From NCBI RefSeq assembly GCF_002161175.1, contig NZ_NFMA01000016.1:1-64000 (forward strand): a stretch of 64,000 bases of DNA. The letters are read 5' to 3'. Position numbers and translations under genes: made by a program. Origin of the DNA: Flavonifractor sp. An100. Lineage in GTDB: Bacteria > Bacillota > Clostridia > Oscillospirales > Oscillospiraceae. How positions within the stretch are numbered: the first letter of the stretch is position 1; every line of letters starts with the position of its first letter. The notes under the pieces were generated by a model. It was not told the DNA's origin. It ran no database searches and worked only from the letters and a program-made list of their open reading frames with translations. Of the stretch, positions 50,986 through 59,123 are shown piece by piece.

Positions 50986-52701
50986 TCAGACCATATAGCC
51001 GCCCTTCATGGGGGACTGGGCAGATCGGGAGAAAATGTGGAGGATACCCGAGGAGTATTTATTTTCCTTGGGCTGCCAGTGCTGCTTGCGCTGGGCCAAA
51101 ATCTCATCCATCTCCTCCGGGGTCTTGGCCTGGCCCTGAACGCCCACCAGCTCCAGCTTGCGGTTGGGGATGTCGATATGGACCAGGTCACCCTCTTCCA
51201 CCAGGGCGATGGGACCACCCTCGGCGGCCTCAGGGGAGACGTGCCCGATGGAGGGGCCGGTGGAGGCGCCGGAGAAGCGGCCGTCGGTAATTAGAGCGAT
51301 GGAGCGGCCCAGCTCCGGGTCGGAGGAGATGGCCTCGGAGGTGTAGAACATCTCCGGCATGCCGGAGCCCTTGGGGCCCTCGTAGCGGATGAATACAGCG
51401 TCGCCGGGCTGAGTCTCGTGGGTCAAAACGGCGTGGATGGCCTCCTCCTCGCTGTCGAAGGGCCGGGCCCGCAGGGTGGCCTGGAACATCTCTTCGGGGC
51501 AGGCGGTGTGCTTGATGACCGCGCCGTCCGGGGCCAGATTGCCCCGCAGAATGGCGATGGCGCCGTTTTCTCCGATGGCGTGGTCAAAGGGATGGATGAT
51601 GTCCTGCCACTTCAAACCCACCTTGGCACAGTATTCGTCGCAGCGGTCATAGTAGCCGCTGGCCTTCAGCTCGTCCAGATTCTCTCCCAGGGTCTTTCCG
51701 GTCACGGTCATAACGTCCAGATGGAGCATGGAGCGGATCTCCTCCATGACCCGGGGCACGCCACCGGCGTAGTAGAAATACTGGGCGGGCCAGTGGCCGG
51801 CAGGGCGGATATCCAGCAGGTAGTGGGCGCCCCGGTGCATCCGGTCAAAGAGGTCCGCCTCAAGGGTCAGGCCAAACTCATGGGCGATGGCGGGGATGTG
51901 GAGCAGGGAGTTGGTGGAGCCGGAGATGGCGGCATGGACCATGATGGCGTTTTCAAAGGAGTCCATGGTGACGATCTGGCGGGGAGTCAGCCCAGCTTCC
52001 GCCAGCTTCATGACCTGGTGACCGGCCCGCTGAGCCACTGTGCGCAGGTCCTGGCAGGTGGCGGGCATGAGGGCAGAGCCGGGCAGCATCAGGCCCAGGG
52101 CCTCGCCCATGATCTGCATGGTGGAGGCGGTGCCCATAAAGGAGCAGGCGCCGCAGGAGGGGCAGGCGTGCTGCTTGTACCAGGTCAGCTTCTCCGGGGT
52201 GATTTCTCCCCGGGCGCACTGGGCGGAATACTTGCCGATCTGCTCCAGCGTCAGCAGGTCGGGACCGGCGTCCATCACCCCGCCGGTGACCAGAATGGAG
52301 GGCATGTTGATGCGGCCGATGGCCATCAGGTGGGCGGGGACGGCCTTGTCGCAGCTGGAGAGGAAGACGCCGCCGTCAAAGGGGGTGGCGTTGGCGTGAA
52401 TTTCGATGAGATTTGCAATGGTGTCCCGGCTGGCCAGGGAATAATTGATGCCGTCGTGGCCCTGGGCCATACCGTCACAGATGTCGGTGGCGAAATAGCG
52501 GGCCGCCTTACCGCCGGCCTCCGCCACCCCCTGGACAGCCTCTTCTACCAGCTCCAGCAGATGGGCGCTGCCGGGATGGCTGTCGCCAAAGGTACTTTCC
52601 ACCATGATCTGGGGCTTGGATAGGTCCTCCACGGTCCAGCCCATACCCATGCGCAGGGGGTCCTGTTCAGGAGCAATTTTTCGAATTTCTTGACTGATCA
52701 T
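50986..52701 (-). CDS. IlvD/Edd-family dehydratase (sugar-acid dehydratase)
   Basis: 571 residues. Iron-sulfur and metal ligands typical of the family: SSCDKAVPAH (about 119), CPSCGACSFMGTASTM (about 184-199), plus TDGRFSGAST and GHVSPEAAEGGPIALVEEGD near the C-terminus. The family includes dihydroxy-acid dehydratase, 6-phosphogluconate dehydratase and aldonate dehydratases. Next to the GntR regulator and TRAP/KduD/aldolase operon, a sugar-acid dehydratase giving a 2-keto-3-deoxy acid is more likely than a role in branched-chain amino acids. The start is the ATG at 52701, 7 nt after GAGGTG; two closer in-frame alternatives lack proper spacing. Confidence 0.87.
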   Translation of the reverse strand: MISQEIRKIAPEQDPLRMGMGWTVEDLSKPQIMVESTFGDSHPGSAHLLELVEEAVQGVAEAGGKAARYFATDICDGMAQGHDGINYSLASRDTIANLIEIHANATPFDGGVFLSSCDKAVPAHLMAIGRINMPSILVTGGVMDAGPDLLTLEQIGKYSAQCARGEITPEKLTWYKQHACPSCGACSFMGTASTMQIMGEALGLMLPGSALMPATCQDLRTVAQRAGHQVMKLAEAGLTPRQIVTMDSFENAIMVHAAISGSTNSLLHIPAIAHEFGLTLEADLFDRMHRGAHYLLDIRPAGHWPAQYFYYAGGVPRVMEEIRSMLHLDVMTVTGKTLGENLDELKASGYYDRCDEYCAKVGLKWQDIIHPFDHAIGENGAIAILRGNLAPDGAVIKHTACPEEMFQATLRARPFDSEEEAIHAVLTHETQPGDAVFIRYEGPKGSGMPEMFYTSEAISSDPELGRSIALITDGRFSGASTGPSIGHVSPEAAEGGPIALVEEGDLVHIDIPNRKLELVGVQGQAKTPEEMDEILAQRKQHWQPKENKYSSGILHIFSRSAQSPMKGGYMV

Positions 52702-52760
52702 ATACATACACCTCACGTGACGCGCGTCCCCCGGGGCAGGGAACCGAAATTGTACCTAAC

Positions 52761-52789
52761 ATCATAATAAGAATGGAGTGGCTTGTCAA
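52761..52789 (-). promoter_or_regulatory. Promoter of dehydratase gene
   Basis: Minus strand TTGACA (52784-52789), 17-bp spacer, TATGAT (52761-52766). A GTAC-containing sequence follows the -10, possibly an operator. Confidence 0.8.
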
Positions 52790-52808
52790 TGTTTATAGGC
52801 CGGGCAAA

Positions 52809-53996
52809 TCAGGGTGGGCACAGGGCTGAAGGAGGAAAGGGGAGAGGGCAGACCAAAAAGCTGACTAAGCTGTCCGTTTGCTCGGTGACCGGGAGGGGCA
52901 GGCGGTTGTGGGCCAGAATATCCTTGAGGACGGAGGCATGGGGATGATGGTTTTTATTTGAGGACGCCGCAGAAGCAATGTAAAACATACATGCGGGAAG
53001 ATGGGAGAGGTCTGTGTTGTAGTTATATCGGGAGCCGTGGTGGGGGAGCTGAAGGCAGCCGATGTCGGCCATGTAAGAATCATACGCATGGGCAAGCTCT
53101 TGATAGAGGGGAGGCTTGCTGGCTTCATAGTCCCCGGTGTAGAGACAACCGCTGGGATAGGAAGAAACACAGCACTGGGACTGTGAGCAGTGGCTGGAGC
53201 ATTGACGCAGGTTGACTGCAAGGTTGGGGGAGAGCGGAACCTGCGCATATTGGCTGCTTTGGGAGGAGGAGAGGAGGGTCATGGAATTGGTATTAAAGGT
53301 GTTGGGGACCTGGTGGTAGGCCTGCCTCAGATCGGCGTAGGAGATGGTGCCGTCTTCCAGTCCTTCTGCCAACTCCTCAGGGGAGTAGTCCCGGTGGAAG
53401 ATCTTCCGCAGTGCGGAGCGAAGAATGGCCAAGCGGGTATCCTGTTGGAAGTTGAAGGGGAGATAGAGCCAGTCATCGAGATCTTTGTCCCCACCGGGTA
53501 GGATGATGTGGGACACAGTTTCCCCAGAGGGAAGAGAGATGGCATCCAGGTTACTGGAAAGGTCGGGCTGGCGGTAGTCCCTGATTTGGTAGAGGGTGGG
53601 AGTGTAGTCCAGATCCAGTTCCCCAAAGGCCTGGTAGGGATTTGTGAGGAAGGAGGTAAGAAAGGGCGTTGTCGGGCCATTGGGAGCTACCAGGTCCCGG
53701 AGCAGGAGAAGCTGCCGGTGTTCCTGTGTCAGCAGAGGGAAGAAGAGGTTTTTGACCCGATAGTGGGTCAGGAGAAAGGGAAGACCGTTGATATGGTCTG
53801 CATGAAGGTGGGAGATAAAAACCGCGTCAATCACGCTCCCGGGGACAAATGTTTGCTGGATCTGCCGGCGAAGGAGGGAAAGAGAGGTTTGAGAGCCGCA
53901 GTCGTACACGACATTGATTTGACCGAAGGACCCGGAAAACTGTTCCGTATAGAAGGCGCCTTGTCCCACGGGGAGGAAACTTCGTATCATTTCCAT
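52809..53996 (-). CDS. MBL-fold metallo-hydrolase, ComEC-like type
   Basis: 395 residues. Metallo-beta-lactamase fold with the metal motif HLHADH (about 60), a later CLYTGDY and LPHHGSRYN, as in ComEC/Rec2-like stand-alone hydrolases. A long insert (about 100-270) contains a Cys-rich stretch (CSSHCSQSQCC). No signal peptide or TM. Start ATG 53996 is 8 nt after GGGAGA. It has no obvious operon partners. Similar proteins are predicted nucleases or phosphodiesterases and some occur in defence loci; no such context is visible here. Confidence 0.78.
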   Translation of the reverse strand: MEMIRSFLPVGQGAFYTEQFSGSFGQINVVYDCGSQTSLSLLRRQIQQTFVPGSVIDAVFISHLHADHINGLPFLLTHYRVKNLFFPLLTQEHRQLLLLRDLVAPNGPTTPFLTSFLTNPYQAFGELDLDYTPTLYQIRDYRQPDLSSNLDAISLPSGETVSHIILPGGDKDLDDWLYLPFNFQQDTRLAILRSALRKIFHRDYSPEELAEGLEDGTISYADLRQAYHQVPNTFNTNSMTLLSSSQSSQYAQVPLSPNLAVNLRQCSSHCSQSQCCVSSYPSGCLYTGDYEASKPPLYQELAHAYDSYMADIGCLQLPHHGSRYNYNTDLSHLPACMFYIASAASSNKNHHPHASVLKDILAHNRLPLPVTEQTDSLVSFLVCPLPFPPSALCPP

Positions 53997-54092
53997 AACG
54001 GGATTCTCCCTTCCATTTTAATCTGTCAGTGGTGTGCCTGGGTTTTGGCAATTGGACAGCGACAAAATAGGAGTTATTTCGAGGTGGAAAGA

Positions 54093-54144
54093 ATAAAAAA
54101 ACGAGTGTCTTCACAGCTAATTTCATGCTGTAAAAACACTCGTT
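54093..54144 (-). terminator. Terminator of tRNA-Leu(CAG)
   Basis: AACGAGTGT/ACACTCGTT stem with an inner ACAGC/GCTGT helix, then TTTTTTATTC on the minus strand. Confidence 0.88.
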
Positions 54145-54145
54145 G

Positions 54146-54232
54146 TGGTGCGCGAGGCGGGAGTCGAACCCGCACGCCCTTGCGAGCACTGGCACCTGAA
54201 GCCAGCGAGTCTACCAATTCCACCACTCGCGC
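54146..54232 (-). tRNA. tRNA-Leu(CAG)
   Basis: 87 nt on the minus strand with encoded CCA. Acceptor GCGCGAG pairs with CTCGCGC. Anticodon stem-loop CTGGC-TTCAGGT-GCCAG gives CAG; long variable arm TGCTCGCAAGGGCGT. Confidence 0.95.
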
Positions 54233-54368
54233 ATCCCTATTGTTTTGCGCCGTTTCGTTCAGCGCAAGAGAGATATTACCATAGTTCGACGAAAGTGTCA
54301 AGAGTAAAATTAAAAAAATACAAAAAATTCTGTGGGGATGGTATGGGAAGGGCCGGGGGAAAATATGG

Positions 54369-54397
54369 TTGACAAGAAGGCGGTCTCATGATACCCT
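54369..54397 (+). promoter_or_regulatory. Promoter of mntP
   Basis: TTGACA (54369-54374) and GATACCCT (about 54390-54397), just before the riboswitch. Confidence 0.6.
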
Positions 54398-54527
54398 AAA
54401 GGCCAAAGTAAGGGAGTAGTCGGCGCATGGGCGCGGAACGGTCAACATACTGGAGAAGATGCCTCTCCTGGCCGGTCCTGAAATGATGAGACTTACCTGT
54501 CCGGTGGGACAGGTGGGTCTTTTTTTC
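54398..54527 (+). ncRNA. yybP-ykoY manganese riboswitch with terminator
   Basis: The conserved AAGGGAGTAG at the first metal-binding internal loop and GATGAGACTTACC at the second side of the junction match the yybP-ykoY Mn2+ riboswitch. An ACCTGTCC/GGACAGGT hairpin with TTTTTTT (54495-54527) forms the expression platform. It directly precedes a manganese exporter gene, the classic target. Confidence 0.85.
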
Positions 54528-54557
54528 TTGCCCTGCTCCCCAGAGGAGGAGTAAACT

Positions 54558-55118
54558 GTGAGTCTTTTTGAGCTATTGATCCTTGCCATCGGTTTATCCA
54601 TGGATGCCTTTGCCGTGTCCGTCTGTAAGGGACTGTCCGTTCCCAGGACCCGGATATCCCACAGCCTGATTTGCGGGGCTTATTTTGGGGCGTTTCAGGC
54701 TCTAATGCCGCTGATCGGCTGGGCACTGGGAGTACAGTTCCAAAGCCTGATCACCTCGGTGGACCACTGGATCGCTTTCGTGCTGCTGGGCGCCATCGGA
54801 ATCAACATGATTCGGGAGTCCCAGGAGGAAGAGGCATGTATGGACGCATCCTTTGCTCCGGGGGCTATGCTGCCCCTGGCTGTGGCCACCAGCATTGATG
54901 CCCTGGCGGTTGGGGTGACCTTTGCCTTTTTGAAGGTGGAGATCGGCTGGGCCGTGCTATTTATTGGGGTGACCACTTTTATCACGTCTGCCTTTGGAGT
55001 GCGGGTAGGGGCGCTGTTCGGTGCCCGTTTTCAGAGCAAAGCAGAACTGGCTGGCGGAGTGATTCTGGTACTGATAGGCGTAAAGATCCTGCTGGAGCAT
55101 CTGGGGATTCTGGGGTAA
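54558..55118 (+). CDS. mntP: Manganese efflux pump MntP
   Basis: 186 residues with six transmembrane helices arranged as two related halves, each with the MntP metal-binding signature: GLSMDAFAVSVCKG near residue 15 and ATSIDALAVGVTFA near 117. Exports excess Mn2+. The start is GTG 54558 after GAGGAG; expression should be switched on by Mn2+ through the riboswitch immediately upstream. It is convergent with the LysR gene, only 40 bp apart, with no obvious terminator between. Confidence 0.95.
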   Translation: MSLFELLILAIGLSMDAFAVSVCKGLSVPRTRISHSLICGAYFGAFQALMPLIGWALGVQFQSLITSVDHWIAFVLLGAIGINMIRESQEEEACMDASFAPGAMLPLAVATSIDALAVGVTFAFLKVEIGWAVLFIGVTTFITSAFGVRVGALFGARFQSKAELAGGVILVLIGVKILLEHLGILG

Positions 55119-55158
55119 AAGAAGTTCGGTGTTTTCCCCGTTGTGGCGGGACGTGTCA

Positions 55159-56070
55159 TTACAGCAGCTTACTGTCCGGGGACAGGGGGAGAGGCGGCTT
55201 ATGGCTTTGCACAAACTGAACCCATTCCTGTCCCAGTCGGGAGAGACGCTGTCCACGGTTCCAGACTAAGACGTACTCTACATGGCGGGCTGGCTGGGTG
55301 ATGGTTTTGGAACATACCAACTGGCTTGGAGTAAGTGTGGTCTGGGGAAAAATGCTGATGCCGACCCCCTGCTCGGCCAGGGCCACCGCGTCCACATAGT
55401 TGGACATCTCACATAAAATGTCCGGCTCCGCGCCGATGGCGGTAAACCACTGCCGAATGGCCTCTACCCGGGACTTCCGGGTGGGTACAATGAGGGGCTG
55501 TCCCACCAGCTGGGCAAGGGAAATTTGAGTTCCTTCCTGATGGGCCAGAGGGTGGTCTTGGGGGATGATGGCGACCCAGGGCTCACAGCCCACGGAAAAG
55601 CCCTCCAGGTGCTCGGTGTCATAGGGGGCGGCAATGATGGCCAGGTCGGCCAGACCCTTGTGAAGCCGCTCCAATACCTCGTCACCGCTGCCGTTCCACA
55701 GGCTGTACCGAACCAAAGGGTACTGGGCACGGAAGCCCGCGATCCATTGGGCGCATAGATAGGGGGCACGCCCTTCCACCATGGCCAGGTAGATGGTCCC
55801 GCCCATCCCCTTGCTCTGACTGGCCAGCTCCTGGCGTGTCATGTCGGTCAAATCTAAAATTTGAGTGGCCCGGCGCAGCAGCAGGCTGCCCTCCTCGGTG
55901 AGCCGGAGCCGGCGCTTGCCCCGAATAAACAGAGGAACTCCCAGCTCCTGTTCCAGCTGGTGGATCTGGGTACTGAGAGGGGGCTGACTCATATTCAAGA
56001 CCTCGGCGGCCTTTGTGATATTTAATTCTTGGGCCACCACAGTGAAATAGTGGAGGGTACGCAGTTCCAC
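55159..56070 (-). CDS. LysR-family transcriptional regulator
   Basis: 303 residues. N-terminal winged HTH (about 1-60, LHYFTVVAQELNITKAAEVL, then SQPPLSTQIHQLEQELGV) and the two-lobed ligand-binding domain (about 90-295). It starts at GTG 56070, 7 nt after GAGGTG. No adjacent enzyme or transporter gene is an obvious target apart from convergent mntP; the palindrome upstream suggests autoregulation and perhaps control of a divergent transcript. Confidence 0.9.
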   Translation of the reverse strand: MELRTLHYFTVVAQELNITKAAEVLNMSQPPLSTQIHQLEQELGVPLFIRGKRRLRLTEEGSLLLRRATQILDLTDMTRQELASQSKGMGGTIYLAMVEGRAPYLCAQWIAGFRAQYPLVRYSLWNGSGDEVLERLHKGLADLAIIAAPYDTEHLEGFSVGCEPWVAIIPQDHPLAHQEGTQISLAQLVGQPLIVPTRKSRVEAIRQWFTAIGAEPDILCEMSNYVDAVALAEQGVGISIFPQTTLTPSQLVCSKTITQPARHVEYVLVWNRGQRLSRLGQEWVQFVQSHKPPLPLSPDSKLL

Positions 56071-56089
56071 AAAGCATCACCTCTAGCTC

Positions 56090-56114
56090 TTATCATACGA
56101 AAAAAATATGATAA
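56090..56114. promoter_or_regulatory. Perfect dyad upstream of LysR gene
   Basis: TTATCATA-N9-TATGATAA, 20 bp upstream of the start codon. It contains T-N11-A, the LysR-type binding pattern. Confidence 0.7.
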
Positions 56115-56223
56115 AAGCAATAATATATGTATTTTATTTTTATTGAGGGATGTGATAGGATAGAGTCATCCAAGGAAATCCCTCCCTCTTTGTGTGATCC
56201 ATCCATCATACAAAGAAATGATT

Positions 56224-56268
56224 ACAGCCCGAACAGACACTCCTCTCCGTCCGTTCGGGCTGTTTTTA
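56224..56268 (+). terminator. Strong + strand terminator with no gene before it
   Basis: ACAGCCCGAAC/GTTCGGGCTGT stem followed by TTTTTA. The + strand stretch between the LysR dyad and this hairpin has no coding frame with a ribosome-binding site. Confidence 0.75.
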
Positions 56269-56284
56269 TAAAGATTACTTTGGA

Positions 56285-56332
56285 TGAGAAAAGGAAAAGG
56301 ACCCCTGGCGGCGTTTGCCGCCAGGGGTCCTT
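56285..56332 (-). terminator. Terminator of rplJL
   Basis: AAGGACCCCTGGCGGC/GCCGCCAGGGGTCCTT perfect 16-bp stem, 4-nt loop, then TTTTCCTTTTCTC on the minus strand, 24 bp after the rplL stop. Confidence 0.92.
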
Positions 56333-56355
56333 ACATGGATGAGAAAGGGGGAAGC

Positions 56356-56736
56356 TTACTTCAGCTCGACCTTGGCGCCGGCCTCTTCCAGCTTCTTCTT
56401 CATCTCCTCGGCCTCGTCCTTGGAGACAGCCTCCTTCAGAGCCTTGGGAGCGCCCTCGACAACAGCCTTGGCCTCAGCCAGACCCAGACCGGTGATCTCG
56501 CGGACAGCCTTGATGACCTTGATCTTGGCAGCGGCGTCGAAGCCAGCCAGAACCACGTCAAACTCGGTCTTCTCCTCAGCAGCCTCAGCAGCGGCGCCAG
56601 CGCCAGCAGCGGGAGCAGCCATAGCAGCGGCGGACACGCCGAACTCCTCCTCCAGAGCTTTCACCAGCTCGGACAGCTCCAGAACGGTCAGAGCCTTCAC
56701 TTCCTCAATGAGAGCAGTAATCTTCTCACTAGCCAT
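56356..56736 (-). CDS. rplL: 50S ribosomal protein L7/L12
   Basis: 126 residues: N-terminal dimerisation helices ([21 protein letters not shown]), Ala/Gly-rich hinge ([16 protein letters not shown]), and the C-terminal factor-binding domain ([35 protein letters not shown]). Binds L10 as dimers on the stalk. AGGAGG precedes the ATG. A strong terminator follows, and rpoB is not next. Confidence 0.97.
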   Translation of the reverse strand: MASEKITALIEEVKALTVLELSELVKALEEEFGVSAAAMAAPAAGAGAAAEAAEEKTEFDVVLAGFDAAAKIKVIKAVREITGLGLAEAKAVVEGAPKALKEAVSKDEAEEMKKKLEEAGAKVELK

Positions 56737-56811
56737 GATTAAATACCTCCTAAAAATGGTTTGATTTTAAATAAATTTGATTGCTCCATGTAAGAGCGGT
56801 TGGTGCCGAAC

Positions 56812-57366
56812 TTATTCGGCGGCGGGAGCCTCCTCGGCAGTGGGAGCGGCCTCCTCGGCGGGGGCAGCCTCGCCGTCCTTCTCGGCAATAGCCTTCAGGA
56901 CGATAGCCAGGCTGGTGATGGGGGCCAGCATCATGCCCAGAGCCTGGGCCTGCAGGGTCTCCTTGGAAGGCAGTTCAGCCAGGGCGGTGATCTCCTCCAG
57001 GGAGAGGACCTTGCCGTCCATAAAGCCGCCCTTGATGACAAACTTGCCATTGAGCTGCTTGGCGAACTTGTTGACCACACGCATGGGAGCGATGGGGTCG
57101 CCGGCGCTGGTGGCCAGAGAGGTGGTGCCGTTCAGGACGTCATCCAGCTCGTTGAGGCCGACGTTGTTCATAGCGAAGCGGGCCAGAGTGTTCTTGACCA
57201 CGCCGTACTGCACGTCGTTCTTGCGCAGCTCGACACGCAGAGCGGTATCCTCGGCCACGGTAATGCCCTTGTAGTCCACCAGCACGCCGCTGGAAGCGTT
57301 CTGCAGCTGCTCGGTGAGGGCGGCCACGATGGCCTGCTTCTCAGAAAGAACCTTTGCGTTAGGCAT
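56812..57366 (-). CDS. rplJ: 50S ribosomal protein L10
   Basis: 184 residues starting MPNAKVLSEKQAIVAALTEQ. L10 N-terminal rRNA-binding domain (VDYKGITVAEDTALR, LRKNDVQYGVVKNTLARFA) and a C-terminal helix for L7/L12 binding followed by an Ala/Glu-rich tail (EEAAPTAEEAPAAE), slightly longer than usual. GGAGG precedes the ATG at 57366. The preceding leader carries the L10 autoregulatory signature. Confidence 0.96.
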   Translation of the reverse strand: MPNAKVLSEKQAIVAALTEQLQNASSGVLVDYKGITVAEDTALRVELRKNDVQYGVVKNTLARFAMNNVGLNELDDVLNGTTSLATSAGDPIAPMRVVNKFAKQLNGKFVIKGGFMDGKVLSLEEITALAELPSKETLQAQALGMMLAPITSLAIVLKAIAEKDGEAAPAEEAAPTAEEAPAAE

Positions 57367-57395
57367 TTTTGGATTCACCTCCAGAAAATAAGAAA

Positions 57396-57505
57396 TCCTC
57401 CGCGTCAAAGGACAGGAGGACAGTACAATCAAAAGTATTCTTTTGAAAGCACTCTCGGCAGGACTTACGTCCGGCAAACCGGACACCTGCTGTCTTTGAA
57501 CGCAA
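57396..57505 (-). ncRNA. L10 leader (ribosomal autoregulatory element)
   Basis: On the minus strand CAAAGACAGCAGGT, a short variable hairpin, then CCTGCCGAG form the kink-turn-containing L10-binding site. Downstream hairpins TCAAAAG/CTTTTGA (57429-57446) and TCCTCC/GGAGGA (57396-57420) precede the ribosome-binding site. Confidence 0.8.
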
Positions 57506-57510
57506 GTGGT

Positions 57511-57539
57511 ATTTTATCACCCCGGACAGGCTTTGTCAA
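57511..57539 (-). promoter_or_regulatory. Promoter of rplJL
   Basis: Minus strand TTGACA (57534-57539), 17-bp spacer, TAAAAT (57511-57516), placed right before the L10 leader. It overlaps the CCCGGACAGG/CCTGTCCGGG hairpin that may end the rplKA transcript. Confidence 0.8.
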
Positions 57540-57579
57540 GCAAAACCTGTCCGGGAGGGATAAATAAAGGGAAAAATCA

Positions 57580-57863
57580 GGGATTCGGCGCTTGGATGTC
57601 ACGCCTCGCCTGCTCGCAACGCACGGCTTCCCTCCGACTCGGCGCACAAACGGCCGGGTCTTTGCCCGTCCTGGTTTGTACGCCTCGCTTCAGTCCATCT
57701 GTGCTGTTCGCAACGGCTCGGGCGCTTCTGTGTCACGCCTCGGTCCCCTCGCGGGCGGGTTGCTAAGCCCTTCGACTGCGCCGACAAACAGGCGGGTATT
57801 CTCCCCCCTGGTTTGCCGGCATTCGCTTCGGTCTTAGCGCCCCTGCTCGGGGATTCGGCGCTT
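57580..57863. repeat. Repeat-bounded GC-rich segment between rplA and rplJ
   Basis: Flanked by direct repeats GGGATTCGGCGCTT (57580-57593 and 57850-57863). Inside are two imperfect units of about 135 bp, each beginning CGCTT-N4-TGTCACGCCTCG and each containing ACAAAC...CTGGTTTG inverted pairs. No ribosome-binding site or convincing coding frame; composition unlike the neighbours. Confidence 0.6.
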
Positions 57864-57864
57864 C

Positions 57865-58557
57865 TTAGGCCAGCTTAGCGCCGTTGATCTTGATGCCGGG
57901 GCCCATGGTGGAAGCCACGGTGCAGCTCTTGATATACTGGCCCTTGGCAGCGGCGGGCTTGGCCTTGATAATGGCGCCCATGATGGCGTTGAAGTTCTCA
58001 GAGAGCTTCTCAGCGCCGAAGGAAACCTTGCCGATGGGGCAGTGGATGATGTTGGTCTTGTCCAGACGGTACTCCACCTTACCGGCCTTGATCTCGTTGA
58101 CGGCCTTGGTCACGTCCATGGTGACGGTGCCGGCCTTGGGGGAGGGCATCAGGCCCTTGGGGCCCAGAACCTTACCCAGACGGCCCACAACGCCCATCAT
58201 ATCGGGGGTGGCGACGACCACATCAAAGTCGAACCAGTTTTCCTTCTGGATCTTCTCCACCAGGTCCATCTCGCCTACGTAGTCAGCGCCGGCGGCACGG
58301 GCCTCGTCGGCCTTGGCGGCCTTGGCGAAGACCAGCACGCGCTGGGTCTTACCGGTGCCGTGGGGCAGCACGATGGCGCCGCGGACCTGCTGGTCGGCGT
58401 GACGGGAGTCAACGCCCAGCTTCACGTGGAGCTCTACGGTCTCGTCAAACTTGGCCTTGGCGGTCTCCACGACCAGGCCCATAGCCTCGTTGGTGTCATA
58501 CAGGGTGTTCTTGTCGAACTTCTTTACGCTGTCCTGATACTTCTTGCCTCTAAACAT
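57865..58557 (-). CDS. rplA: 50S ribosomal protein L1
   Basis: 230 residues, typical length. Contains the L1 signature ([20 protein letters not shown] and [18 protein letters not shown], then [21 protein letters not shown]). Its last codons abut the second copy of the 14-bp repeat. AGGAGG precedes the ATG at 58557; 13 nt after rplK. Confidence 0.97.
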   Translation of the reverse strand: MFRGKKYQDSVKKFDKNTLYDTNEAMGLVVETAKAKFDETVELHVKLGVDSRHADQQVRGAIVLPHGTGKTQRVLVFAKAAKADEARAAGADYVGEMDLVEKIQKENWFDFDVVVATPDMMGVVGRLGKVLGPKGLMPSPKAGTVTMDVTKAVNEIKAGKVEYRLDKTNIIHCPIGKVSFGAEKLSENFNAIMGAIIKAKPAAAKGQYIKSCTVASTMGPGIKINGAKLA

Positions 58558-58570
58558 TTCTGTACCCTCC

Positions 58571-58996
58571 TTACTCGCCCACGACGACGCCCATGGAGCG
58601 GGCAGTACCGGCGATCATGCTCATGGCGGCCTCGACGCTGGCGGCGTTCAGGTCAGGCATCTTGGTCTCGGCGATCTTGCGCACGTCTTCCTTGCTGATG
58701 GTGGCCACCTTGGTCTTGTTGGGCACACCGGAGCCGGACTCGATGTTGCAGGCCTTCTTGATGAGGACGGCGGCAGGGGGGGTCTTGGTGACGAAGGTAA
58801 AGGAGCGGTCGGCGTACACGGTGATGATGACGGGGATGATCATGCCCACGTCGTTCTTGGTGCGCTCGTTAAACTCCTTGGTGAAGGCGGCAATGTTCAC
58901 ACCGTGCTGGCCCAGAGCAGGACCAACAGGGGGGGCGGGAGTCGCCTTGCCGGCGGGGATTTGAAGCTTTACATATCCAGTTACTTTCTGTGCCAC
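58571..58996 (-). CDS. rplK: 50S ribosomal protein L11
   Basis: 141 residues beginning [20 protein letters not shown], with the Pro-rich [14 protein letters not shown] segment and the C-terminal 23S GTPase-centre-binding domain ([21 protein letters not shown] end). GTG start at 58996 after GGAGG. Confidence 0.97.
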   Translation of the reverse strand: MAQKVTGYVKLQIPAGKATPAPPVGPALGQHGVNIAAFTKEFNERTKNDVGMIIPVIITVYADRSFTFVTKTPPAAVLIKKACNIESGSGVPNKTKVATISKEDVRKIAETKMPDLNAASVEAAMSMIAGTARSMGVVVGE

Positions 58997-59123
58997 GGAA
59001 GAGCACCTCCATTAGAAAAATGTGGTTGTTTGGGGCCGGATGGCCCATTTGGCGGAACGGACGCAGGCCGTTCCTCCCACGTTGTGCGGTCTTAAGCAGA
59101 CCGCGGGACAACATGCGGGGAGA

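Noticed and set aside
53508-54284. 258-codon + strand frame across the MBL gene and tRNA-Leu(CAG)
   Set aside because: Runs through the antisense of a tRNA and of an MBL-fold gene with intact metal motifs.
57556-57864. Small + strand frames in the rplA-rplJ gap as genes
   Set aside because: They lie wholly within the repetitive segment, lack ribosome-binding sites and oppose the operon direction.
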